From Roseicella sp. DB1501 (GTDB lineage: Bacteria; Pseudomonadota; Alphaproteobacteria; Acetobacterales; Acetobacteraceae): 64,000 nucleotides of DNA. The notes under the pieces were generated by a model, which searched no databases, was not told the DNA's origin, and was given only the letters and a program-made list of their open reading frames with translations. How positions within the stretch are numbered: position 1 is the stretch's first letter; every line of letters starts with the position of its first letter. The position numbers and the translations under genes were made by a program. Positions 40,110 to 47,867 of this stretch are shown piece after piece. The stretch lies in assembly GCF_013112485.1 (NCBI RefSeq), contig NZ_JABFHG010000016.1, positions 48,230 through 112,229 on the forward strand. Direction: 5' to 3'.

Positions 40110-40442
40110 TCAGGCCGCCATCTTGCGGCAGCTCTCAGCACAACGGCGACAGGCCTGGACGCAATCGTCCATGCCGCCGACCTGTTCGCAGCTGCGGGCG
40201 CATTCCTCGCAAATCTCCGCGCATTCGCGACAGGTATGCTTGTGGTGCCGGGTGCCGATCAGCATGAAGTTGGCAGAGGTTTGGCACATCTCGGCACAGG
40301 CTAGCATCAAACGGAAATGCTCAGGCTCGACGTGTTTGCCGCCAGCTTCCAGGCAGTGGTTCATCGCCATGCCAAGGCACGTGCTGTGGCAACGCAAGCA
40401 CTCGTCGATGCAGGCCTGCATTTCGGCGGTCATGTGGTGCAT
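40110..40442 (-). CDS. Cys-rich four-helix copper storage protein
   Basis: A 110-residue protein with 16 cysteines in CxxxC/CxxC spacing along predicted helices (ACIDECLRCHSTC, TCRECAEICEECARSCE, CRRCAESC), the pattern of Csp-type four-helix copper storage proteins (DUF326). No signal peptide, so it is of the cytosolic Csp3 kind. ATG 40442 follows AAGGAGAAC. It should hold many Cu(I) ions inside its bundle. Confidence 0.9.
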   Translation of the reverse strand: MHHMTAEMQACIDECLRCHSTCLGMAMNHCLEAGGKHVEPEHFRLMLACAEMCQTSANFMLIGTRHHKHTCRECAEICEECARSCEQVGGMDDCVQACRRCAESCRKMAA

Positions 40443-40740
40443 AAAAGTTCTCCTTCTTGAGTGGTGCACTCGGTCGCTTTTTACCAGCGCATGACCAAAA
40501 GCAGTATGTCGAGCAAAACGCAGCTAACGGCAGGAGCTCCTCGGTAACGCTTCTCCGACGTTGCGATATATTGCGTAAAAGATCGATTCTGATTAAGCCA
40601 TATGTTGAAAGGCAGGCTGGACTACCTGATCTCCGTGTCGAGACAACCAAGACCGACGTAATGAACGAGGAAGGGTGAAGCCGGTTTGCGAACTGATTGC
40701 GACAAAGCATGTCCGACAGGCTGCCAAGTCGTTGCAATGC

Positions 40741-40771
40741 TTGACCTTCCCACAATGGGAGACCCCATGTC
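40741..40771 (+). promoter_or_regulatory. CueR/MerR-type copper promoter
   Basis: TTGACC (40741-40746) and a weak CATGTC (40766-40771) are 19 bp apart. GACCTTCCCACAATGGGAG in the spacer is close to the CueR site pattern CCTTCC-N-GGAAGG. No CueR gene lies in the window. 40443-40740 shows nothing else. Confidence 0.6.
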
Positions 40772-40802
40772 GCCCGTCAGAGTTCGGTATCGGGAGATTT
40801 GG

Positions 40803-41006
40803 ATGGTCCGCTTCAAAGTTGGGAACATGCGCTGCGGTGGTTGCGCCCGAGCCGTGACCGCCGCCCTGCGGAGCGTTGATCCGAAGGCGGAGGTCCACGT
40901 GGACCTCGCCCGACGCGAGATTTCCGTGGAAAGCTGGACCAGCGATGACCGCCTGTCCCACGCGCTGCGTAATGCCGGCTTCGAGGGGCAGAGGCTCGCG
41001 GCGTAA
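40803..41006 (+). CDS. copZ: CopZ-like copper chaperone (HMA domain)
   Basis: A 67-residue single HMA domain with MRCGGC near the N-terminus (Cys10, Cys13). It carries Cu(I) to ATPases and sensors in the cytosol. ATG 40803 is behind GGGAG; longer upstream frames are not needed. It is the first gene after the MerR-type promoter. Confidence 0.9.
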   Translation: MVRFKVGNMRCGGCARAVTAALRSVDPKAEVHVDLARREISVESWTSDDRLSHALRNAGFEGQRLAA

Positions 41007-41037
41007 TGCAGTCGGTATCGGCCTGGCCAGCTTGGTC

Positions 41038-41832
41038 ATGAACACGCCGCGCGATCCGAAAGGCGGCTCAGGCCCCGAGCTGCCTGCGCGGCGCAGTTTG
41101 GAACCGGAGGCCCATATTCTGGTCGTCGAAGATGATGGGCCGGTGCGGCATCTCATCACCCGCCTGCTGCGGGAAAATGGCTTTCGTGCCACCGGGGTCC
41201 GCGACGGGCAGGAAATGTGGGAAACGCTCGGACATGCCGAGGTCGACTTGGTACTGCTGGACATCATGTTGCCCGGACAGTCCGGCCTGGAGCTTCTACG
41301 CGCCCTTCGTGTCAGGCCGGGTTCGCCGCCGGTGGTGATGGTGACGGCCAAGGGCGAGGAAGCGGACCGCGTCCTGGGCTTGGATCTGGGAGCGGACGAC
41401 TATCTGCCAAAACCGTTTGGACGGCCGGAGCTTCTGGCGCGCATCCGCGCTGTGCTGCGCCGCGCTCGGGCGCCGGCTTCTAGTTCGGCCGAATTGGTGA
41501 CCGGTGCCACTGCCCGCCAGCTCCGCTTCGCCGGTTGGACGCTCGATATGGCACGGCGTGAGCTGATCTCGCCCAGCGCCGCTGTGGTGGATCTCTCCGG
41601 CGCGGAGTACGACCTGCTGCTGGCCTTCCTCGAGCATCCACACCGAGTGCTGGCGCGTGATCAGATCTCCGAGCTGGCACGGGGACGGCTGGCGGACCCG
41701 TTTGATCGAAGTGTCGATGTTTTGGTCAGCCGCTTGCGCCGGAAGATCGAGGGGGAGGGCGGCACGGTCATGATCAAAACGGTGCGCGGATCGGGATATA
41801 TCTTTCTTGCCGCGGTGGAACGCACGGCGTGA
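41038..41832 (+). CDS. OmpR-family response regulator
   Basis: A 264-residue regulator. Receiver domain with phospho-acceptor Asp75 (LVLLDIMLPGQSG) and Lys in LPKPFG; C-terminal winged-helix DNA-binding domain ending VRGSGYIFLA. Cotranslated with the kinase (GTGA). Control of the copper genes is likely from position. ATG 41038 is preferred over longer frames. Confidence 0.92.
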   Translation: MNTPRDPKGGSGPELPARRSLEPEAHILVVEDDGPVRHLITRLLRENGFRATGVRDGQEMWETLGHAEVDLVLLDIMLPGQSGLELLRALRVRPGSPPVVMVTAKGEEADRVLGLDLGADDYLPKPFGRPELLARIRAVLRRARAPASSSAELVTGATARQLRFAGWTLDMARRELISPSAAVVDLSGAEYDLLLAFLEHPHRVLARDQISELARGRLADPFDRSVDVLVSRLRRKIEGEGGTVMIKTVRGSGYIFLAAVERTA

Positions 41833-43178
41833 ACCGGGCACTGGACCGCATCTTGCCCGGAAGCTTGGCCGGACGGACCACGCTGACCTTGCTGGCCGGA
41901 TTGCTGGTCTTCCATCTCGGCAGTGTCTGGTTGCTCCAGCAAGGCGTGCACGGCGCGGTCGAGGACGGACGCGAGCTGCAGGTGGCGGAATGCTTAGCCG
42001 CTGCCCGGCGCACCCTGAGCGCTTTGCCTGAAGACATGCGCGACACCGCAGCGCGAGCGCTCTCGTCTACGGCGCTCGACATTATCTGGCGCCGCGATCC
42101 GCCGGCCAATCCATTGGATGAAGCGGCGCTGACGGCGCTGCGGGGGCGGCTGGAGAACCTCGCGCCGCAGCTGACCGGGCTGCATATCGGATATGACACG
42201 GCGGCCGTCGAGGGGCGGCGGATTCAGGGCAGCATGCCGCTCGCGGACGGCACCTGGTTCACCTTTGCCAGCCCGTTGCTTGACCAGCCGCCCCGGCCGC
42301 CCGGCCATAACTCGCTGGCGTCGCTCAGCGCGATGGCGATCGGTATCGTGCTGGCGTCGGTCCTCGTCGTGCGTTGGATCACCCTGCCGCTGCGCCGACT
42401 GGCCGAAGCGGCCGAAGGCTTCGGCAAAGGGGCGGCGCCCGTGCTGATGGCCGAAGAGGGTCCGGACGAAGTCCGGGACGCCGCCCGCACCTTCAATGCC
42501 ATGCAGGCGCGCATTCATCGGCTGATCGCGGACCGCACGCAGGCGTTGGCCGCTGTGAGCCATGATTTGCGCACCCCCATTCAGCGTCTGCGGCTCCGGG
42601 CAGGGTTCCTGGAGGACATGGAAGCCCAGCGCGCCATCGACACCGATCTGGAGGAGATGGAAGCCATGGTGGAGGCGACGCTTGCCTATTTGCGTGGCGA
42701 CACTGAGAGCGAAGCCGCCCGGTCGGCGGATCTCGCCGCTATTCTGCGGACGCTCTGTGATGACGCGGCCGACCGCGGAGCGACGGTGGCCTATGACGGT
42801 CCCAGCCAGCTGCAGCTGCGCCTGCGGCCCGTAGCGGCAAAGCGCGCGTTCGCCAACCTGATCGACAATGCGGTGAAGTATGGCGGTGGGGGGCGAGTGA
42901 CGCTGGAAGGCTTGCCGGCCACCGTGGTGGTCCGGGTCAATGATAACGGCCCCGGGATCCCGCCGGAGGCGTTGGAGACCGTGTTCGAGCCATTTCGGCG
43001 GCTGGAGGCGTCGCGTAACCGCGGCACGGGCGGATCCGGCTTGGGTCTGACCATCGCCCGCCAGATTGTACAGCGGCATGGCGGGGCGCTCGCCTTGACC
43101 AATCGTTCGGGCGGCGGCCTCGCGGCCGTCGTCGAACTGCCGCGAGACGAACCAAGAGGCGGAGAGGACCCAAGATGA
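41829..43178 (+). CDS. Sensor histidine kinase
   Basis: A 449-residue kinase: two membrane segments (about 17-37 and 162-182) around a periplasmic domain, HAMP linker, H-box AVSHDLRTPIQ (His245) and ATPase motifs NLIDNAVKYGG, DNGPGIP, GGSGLGL. GTG start. The periplasmic domain probably senses copper or silver; no metal motif is obvious. Confidence 0.92.
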   Translation: MNRALDRILPGSLAGRTTLTLLAGLLVFHLGSVWLLQQGVHGAVEDGRELQVAECLAAARRTLSALPEDMRDTAARALSSTALDIIWRRDPPANPLDEAALTALRGRLENLAPQLTGLHIGYDTAAVEGRRIQGSMPLADGTWFTFASPLLDQPPRPPGHNSLASLSAMAIGIVLASVLVVRWITLPLRRLAEAAEGFGKGAAPVLMAEEGPDEVRDAARTFNAMQARIHRLIADRTQALAAVSHDLRTPIQRLRLRAGFLEDMEAQRAIDTDLEEMEAMVEATLAYLRGDTESEAARSADLAAILRTLCDDAADRGATVAYDGPSQLQLRLRPVAAKRAFANLIDNAVKYGGGGRVTLEGLPATVVVRVNDNGPGIPPEALETVFEPFRRLEASRNRGTGGSGLGLTIARQIVQRHGGALALTNRSGGGLAAVVELPRDEPRGGEDPR

Positions 43179-43654
43179 GGCGTCGATGGCTTTGGACGAT
43201 CGTGACGTTGGGGATGGCAACACCCGGTGCGGCGACACCCGGTGCGGCACAGGCCCTGCACCGGCGGCTACAGGTCTGGCGCGACCCGGCCTGTGATTGC
43301 TGTGGCGGCTGGGTTGACCATATGCGCGCGGCCGGGTTTCAGGTGGAGGAGCATCACGTCGCGTCGGTGGCCGCGGCGCGGCGACAGCTCGGGATTCCCG
43401 CCGACCTGCTCTCCTGCCATGCCGCATGGGTGGACGGCTACGCCCTGGAAGGTCACGTGCCGGCCCCGGCCGTGCTGCGGCTGCTGGCGGAGCGACCAAG
43501 CGGTATTCGCGGCTTAGCGGTCCCTGGCATGCCGCTGGGATCGCCGGGAATGGAGATCCCGGGCCAGCCCAACGACAGCTACGACGTCATCGCCTTTGCG
43601 GACGGCCATCCACACCGCGTCTTTATGCGCTTTCGGGGTAAGCAACAGGTCTGA
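43175..43654 (+). CDS. DUF411 metal-binding protein
   Basis: A 159-residue exported protein (signal sequence to about residue 25, AQA). The DUF411 motif DPACDCCGGWVDHMRAAGF is intact, with a later LSCHAAW. Common in copper operons. ATGA-type overlap with the kinase gene. Confidence 0.9.
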   Translation: MRRRWLWTIVTLGMATPGAATPGAAQALHRRLQVWRDPACDCCGGWVDHMRAAGFQVEEHHVASVAAARRQLGIPADLLSCHAAWVDGYALEGHVPAPAVLRLLAERPSGIRGLAVPGMPLGSPGMEIPGQPNDSYDVIAFADGHPHRVFMRFRGKQQV

Positions 43655-43845
43655 AGCTGACATGGCTGGCAACGGCCCGCCCGGTGTTCTGCATAATGAG
43701 CGCAATACGACAAAGTATTGCTGGCGCCGTTCTGGTGCCACTCGCGCTGGGCACCGGCGTTGCCAAGTCCAACCATGACGGGTGGCTCGCGCGGATTCGC
43801 GTAGGGCAGGCCGGTGCGGCACGATTGAACATAAGGAAAAGAAGC

Positions 43846-44160
43846 ATGACACAATGGAAGAATGGAATGGCCGCAGGCCTGGCGCTCCTGCTGACCGGCG
43901 GACTTGCCGCCTGCGCACCGCAGCAGCAAAGCGCCCCGCCGGCAGCGTCCGCGCAAGGGATGAGCGGTATGCAGGGGATGCAGGGCCATAATATGTCCGG
44001 CATGCAGGGCCACAGCATGGCGGGCATGGATCATCAGGCAATGATGGCCCATTGCGCGCAGATGCGGCAGCAGGGCGGGCGCATGACGCCTGAGATGCAG
44101 CAGATGATGGCCCAGTGCGCCCAGATGGATCGCTCGATGAGCGCGCCGCCAGCACGGTAA
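43846..44160 (+). CDS. Met-rich lipoprotein of the copper island
   Basis: A 104-residue lipoprotein: lipobox LAAC (Cys23), then GMSGMQGMQGHNMSGMQGH repeats and a helical MMAHCAQM segment that recurs as MMAQCAQM. ATG 43846 follows AAGGAAAAG. Met/His/Cys content fits periplasmic Cu/Ag binding. Confidence 0.8.
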   Translation: MTQWKNGMAAGLALLLTGGLAACAPQQQSAPPAASAQGMSGMQGMQGHNMSGMQGHSMAGMDHQAMMAHCAQMRQQGGRMTPEMQQMMAQCAQMDRSMSAPPAR

Positions 44161-44207
44161 GCAAGCCGACACTGGCGACAGCGGACGCCAGCGAGACCCG
44201 CAGGTCT

Positions 44208-44483
44208 TTACCGGCCGGCGCGGGTAAGAAGGCCGACCAGCTCCTGGACTTTGCGGCGCTGTGCGGCCGGATCGCCGGACGCGATGACATCCTCCACGCA
44301 GTGGGCGGTGTGGTCGCGCAGGATCTCTTCCTCGACCCGCCGGAGCGCCGCCCGCACGGCGGTGATCTGGGTGATGACGTCGACACAGTAGCGGTCTTCG
44401 GCCACCATTTTGGTGATGCCGCGCACCTGCCCCTCAATGCGGCCAAGCCGTTGTAGGCAGGTATCTCGTGTAGTGTGCTGCAT
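44208..44483 (-). CDS. csoR: CsoR-type copper-sensing repressor
   Basis: A 91-residue all-helical repressor of the CsoR/RcnR family. The Cu(I) ligands Cys33, His58 and Cys62 have the exact spacing of CsoR. Divergent from the Cu+-ATPase with an operator between. It should release DNA on binding Cu(I). Confidence 0.92.
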   Translation of the reverse strand: MQHTTRDTCLQRLGRIEGQVRGITKMVAEDRYCVDVITQITAVRAALRRVEEEILRDHTAHCVEDVIASGDPAAQRRKVQELVGLLTRAGR

Positions 44484-44491
44484 CCTTGAAT

Positions 44492-44516
44492 GATACCCCT
44501 ACCGGGTATAGGTATC
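44492..44516. promoter_or_regulatory. CsoR operator
   Basis: ATACCC (44493-44498) CTACC GGGTAT (44504-44509) is a CsoR-type box; a wider repeat GATACC (44492) / GGTATC (44511-44516) adds a third half-site. It lies 9 bp upstream of csoR and in the ATPase promoter region. Confidence 0.8.
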
Positions 44517-44561
44517 AAGGACCGACAGCGGAGAGACCTCCCGCGGCAAAGGAGACCCGCC

Positions 44562-46946
44562 ATGGAAAAGCAGCCCGTCCACCCATCGTCCGCTTGCCAG
44601 CACCACGGCCACGAGCACCACCACGGCGCAGGGCATGGTGCGCCGGCGGCGCCTGACGCGGTGAAGGATCCGGTGTGCGGGATGACGGTCGATCCGCACA
44701 CCACGCCGCATCGCGCCGAGCATCACGGCCATCCCTATTATTTCTGCTCGGCAGGATGTCGGACCAAGTTCGTCGCTGAACCCACGAAATATCTGGGAGA
44801 CCGGGCGGCGGACACGGCAGCGGTAAAGCCCGGCACGATCTATACCTGCCCGATGCACCCGCAGATCCGTCAGACGGGGCCGGGCAGCTGCCCGATCTGC
44901 GGCATGGCGCTGGAGCCGGAGGTACCGTCCGGCGAGGCCGAACCGAACCACGAGCTGATCGATTTCACGCGCCGCTTCTGGATGGGCCTGGCGCTCACGG
45001 CGCCGGTCTTTGCGCTGGAGATGGGTGGTCACCTGCTTGGGCTCGACCATCTGGTGGCACGCGGGACGTCGAACTGGATCCAGCTGCTGTTTGCCACGCC
45101 GGTGGTGCTGTGGGCGGGATGGCCGTTTTTCGTGCGCGGCTGGCAATCGGTGGTGAACCGCAGCCTCAATATGTTCACGTTGATTGCACTGGGTACCGGT
45201 GTCGCCTGGGCCTTCAGCGTCGTAGCCACGGCCGCGCCTGGACTGTTTCCGTCGGCGTTCCGCGGGCCGGACGGCTCGGTGGCCGTGTATTTTGAGGCGG
45301 CGGCGGTGATCGTGGTGCTGGTGCTGCTGGGGCAATTGCTGGAGCTGCGGGCGCGCGAGCGTACCGGAGGCGCCATCCGTGCCCTGCTGAACCTGGCGCC
45401 GGCCTTGGCCCGGCGCATCAAGGCGGACGGCTCGGACGAGGAAGTGCCGCTGGCCTCCATCCAGGTCGGCGACCGGCTGCGGGTGCGCCCGGGAGACAAG
45501 GTGCCGCTGGACGGCGAGGTCCTCGATGGCGGCAGCAATGTCGATGAGAGCCTAGTCACTGGCGAGCCGGTACCGGTCACCAAGGCACCGGGCGCGCAGG
45601 TGATCGGCGGGACCCTGAATGGCCAGGGCGCCTTTGTCATGCGTGCTGACCGGATTGGACAGGACACAGTGCTGGCGCAGATTGTGCGCATGGTGGCCGG
45701 AGCGCAGCGCTCGCGCGCCCCGATCCAGCGGCTGGCCGATCAGGTCGCCGGCTGGTTTGTGCCGGCCGTGATGGGGATCGCGGTGCTAGCCTTCATCGCC
45801 TGGGCCGTCTGGGGACCGGAGCCGCGGCTGGCGTATGCGCTGGTCGCCGCCGTAACCGTGCTGATTATTGCCTGCCCCTGCGCTCTGGGTCTGGCGACGC
45901 CGATGTCGATCATGGTGGGCGTGGGGCGCGGCGCTCAAGCAGGCGTGCTGATCAAGAATGCCGAGGCGCTGGAGCGTATGGAGCGCATCGACACCTTGGT
46001 CGTCGACAAGACCGGAACGCTCACCCAGGGCCGACCGGAAGTGGTGGCCGTCGTGCCGGCGGCAGGATTCGACGAAGCGGATGTGCTGCGCCTGGCTGCC
46101 GGGCTGGAACGCCCAAGCCAGCACCCTTTGGCCGAAGCAGTGGTCCGGGCCGCGCAGAAGCGTGGCCTGCCGGTACCGGCCGTGGACGGCTTCGACGCAC
46201 CAGTTGGGCGCGGCGTGACCGGCAGGGTAGAGGGCCGGCAGATCGCCGTGGGCAATGCACGGCTGATGCAGGAGCTCGGCGTGGACGCCACGCCGGTGGC
46301 CGCCGAGGCGGAGCGGCTGCGCGGGGAGGGGGCCACGGCCTTCTTCGTGGCGGTGGATGGCCAGCCAGCCGGTCTGGTCGCAGTCGCCGACCCGATCAAG
46401 GAGACCACCGCAGCGGCTCTGGCGGGGCTGGCGAAAGAGGGCGTACGGGTGGTGATGCTGACGGGTGATAATCGCACCACGGCTGAAGCTGTCGCCAAAC
46501 GGCTTGGCATTGCCGAAGTGGTGGCCGAGGTGCTGCCAGAGGACAAGCAGCGGGTCGTCGAACGGCTGAAGTCGGAAGGCCGTCGCGTTGCCATGGCTGG
46601 CGACGGCGTCAACGATGCGCCGGCGCTGGCCGCCGCCGAGGTGGGCATCGCCATGGGGACTGGTACGGACGTAGCCATCGAGAGCGCGGGCGTGACGCTG
46701 CTGGGCGGCGATCTCACCGGCATCGTCCGGGCCCGCCATCTATCCCACGCGGTAATGCGCAACATCCGGCAGAACCTGTTCTTCGCATTTGCCTATAATG
46801 CCGCCGGCGTGCCGCTGGCGGCCGGAGTGCTGTACCCGTGGTTCGGGATCCTGTTATCGCCCATTATTGCTGCCGCCGCGATGGCGCTTTCATCGGTCAG
46901 CGTGGTCGGCAATGCCCTACGACTGCGGACGGCCCGGCTGGACTAG
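44562..46946 (+). CDS. Cu(I)/Ag(I) P-type ATPase with YHS and metal-binding domains
   Basis: A 794-residue P1B-1 pump. N-terminal His-rich segment ([13 protein letters not shown]), YHS domain (DPVCGM ... CSAGC), heavy-metal-binding domain (YTCPMHP ... CPICGM), then the pump: SLVTGEP, CPC near 438, [13 protein letters not shown]. No classical HMA domain. ATG 44562 behind AAAGGAG. The architecture matches silver/copper exporters such as SilP/CopB-type ATPases. Confidence 0.93.
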   Translation: MEKQPVHPSSACQHHGHEHHHGAGHGAPAAPDAVKDPVCGMTVDPHTTPHRAEHHGHPYYFCSAGCRTKFVAEPTKYLGDRAADTAAVKPGTIYTCPMHPQIRQTGPGSCPICGMALEPEVPSGEAEPNHELIDFTRRFWMGLALTAPVFALEMGGHLLGLDHLVARGTSNWIQLLFATPVVLWAGWPFFVRGWQSVVNRSLNMFTLIALGTGVAWAFSVVATAAPGLFPSAFRGPDGSVAVYFEAAAVIVVLVLLGQLLELRARERTGGAIRALLNLAPALARRIKADGSDEEVPLASIQVGDRLRVRPGDKVPLDGEVLDGGSNVDESLVTGEPVPVTKAPGAQVIGGTLNGQGAFVMRADRIGQDTVLAQIVRMVAGAQRSRAPIQRLADQVAGWFVPAVMGIAVLAFIAWAVWGPEPRLAYALVAAVTVLIIACPCALGLATPMSIMVGVGRGAQAGVLIKNAEALERMERIDTLVVDKTGTLTQGRPEVVAVVPAAGFDEADVLRLAAGLERPSQHPLAEAVVRAAQKRGLPVPAVDGFDAPVGRGVTGRVEGRQIAVGNARLMQELGVDATPVAAEAERLRGEGATAFFVAVDGQPAGLVAVADPIKETTAAALAGLAKEGVRVVMLTGDNRTTAEAVAKRLGIAEVVAEVLPEDKQRVVERLKSEGRRVAMAGDGVNDAPALAAAEVGIAMGTGTDVAIESAGVTLLGGDLTGIVRARHLSHAVMRNIRQNLFFAFAYNAAGVPLAAGVLYPWFGILLSPIIAAAAMALSSVSVVGNALRLRTARLD

Positions 46947-46956
46947 ACACGTCGAA

Positions 46957-46992
46957 AGCACGCTGCGGCCAGCAAAGGCGCCGCAGCGTGCT
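46957..46992 (+). terminator. Hairpin after the Cu ATPase
   Basis: A perfect 13-bp stem, AGCACGCTGCGGC (46957-46969) / GCCGCAGCGTGCT (46980-46992), with a 10-base loop and no T run. It closes the copper island. Confidence 0.65.
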
Positions 46993-47139
46993 GGTTGGAC
47001 AGCAGCCAACAGGCAATACCAAATCATAAATAACGCGGTAGCCAGAGCTGGCATACGACATTCAATTCGCTCACCTTCATCATTCTGTCATGTAAATGTT
47101 TTAGGATAAGAAATTCTAACGCTAGTTATTACCGAGATA

Positions 47140-47670
47140 ATGCAGGATATATCCCTTTCTACGGACGCAATAAACAAAGCAACCGAAGCTTTTTATAAAA
47201 CTATTGTTGAAAAATACGGTGAGCCGCATCGCTTCGACAAGCATCGAATGATGGGATCTCGTCCAGGATCGTATTTGGAATTGTACAACCGCGAGCTCTT
47301 CGGCCGCACCCTTGACATCCCCGCATTGCCCCAGACAGTCGGACAGCTGGCCGAACGCCTTGAAGCCCTATGCCAAGCTGTCAATCGCCAAGTGAAAAAA
47401 CATCCCAGCCAATACCGTGACGGCGACGCAGACAGGGAGGCTCGATTCACCCAGCCCGAGGAAGCGAAAGACCTTGCGAAGCAGGCCGCCCGAGCAGCGA
47501 TGGAAGCGGCGCTACAGAGCCTGCAGCAGGCTCAGGAACAGGCAGCGCACCAGGTGGTGGACCTTCGCGAAGCCCTACCATCCACCAGCTTGAATGCCCG
47601 CACTGCTACCCATGAAGGGTCGCCCGGAGCGACGCCCGACGACGGCAAACCCGGGCCTGCACGCTCGTAA
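47140..47670 (+). CDS. Hypothetical protein upstream of the relaxase
   Basis: A 176-residue soluble protein. The N-terminal 95 residues are mixed alpha/beta (FYKTIVEKYGEPHRFDKH); residues about 105-145 form an Ala/Gln coiled coil; the tail is disordered. No family recognised. Its place before the presumed oriT suggests a mobilisation accessory protein. The start has a poor ribosome site and the upstream DNA is AT-rich. Confidence 0.6.
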   Translation: MQDISLSTDAINKATEAFYKTIVEKYGEPHRFDKHRMMGSRPGSYLELYNRELFGRTLDIPALPQTVGQLAERLEALCQAVNRQVKKHPSQYRDGDADREARFTQPEEAKDLAKQAARAAMEAALQSLQQAQEQAAHQVVDLREALPSTSLNARTATHEGSPGATPDDGKPGPARS

Positions 47671-47867
47671 ATCCGCTTTAATCTGATTCCCCTAATGCCC
47701 GCTCTTCGAGACAAACCTCGAGGACCTCAAATAAACTCAGCTTCTAAACAAACATTCAGTAAAAAGTCCTAAGCGCCGCTTAGGGGAGACGTCTGTACCA
47801 TTAGATATTTCGCTTGTTTATAGCATTTTTAGTTTTTTGCCCTCGCAACCCGCGTTAGAATTATATC
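47671..47867. other. oriT: Candidate origin of transfer (oriT)
   Basis: Non-coding 197 bp directly upstream of the relaxase. It has an inverted repeat CCTAAGCG (47768-47775) / CGCTTAGG (47777-47784), smaller repeats around 47710-47728 (TTCGAG/CTCGAG) and an AT-rich tract from 47790. This layout is usual for MobF oriT regions. A nic site was not recognised. Confidence 0.5.

Noticed and set aside
43970..44030. Repeated ATGCAGGG motifs like the heptamers
   Set aside because: They lie in the coding repeats GMQGMQGH of the Met-rich lipoprotein and do not keep the 11-bp pitch.
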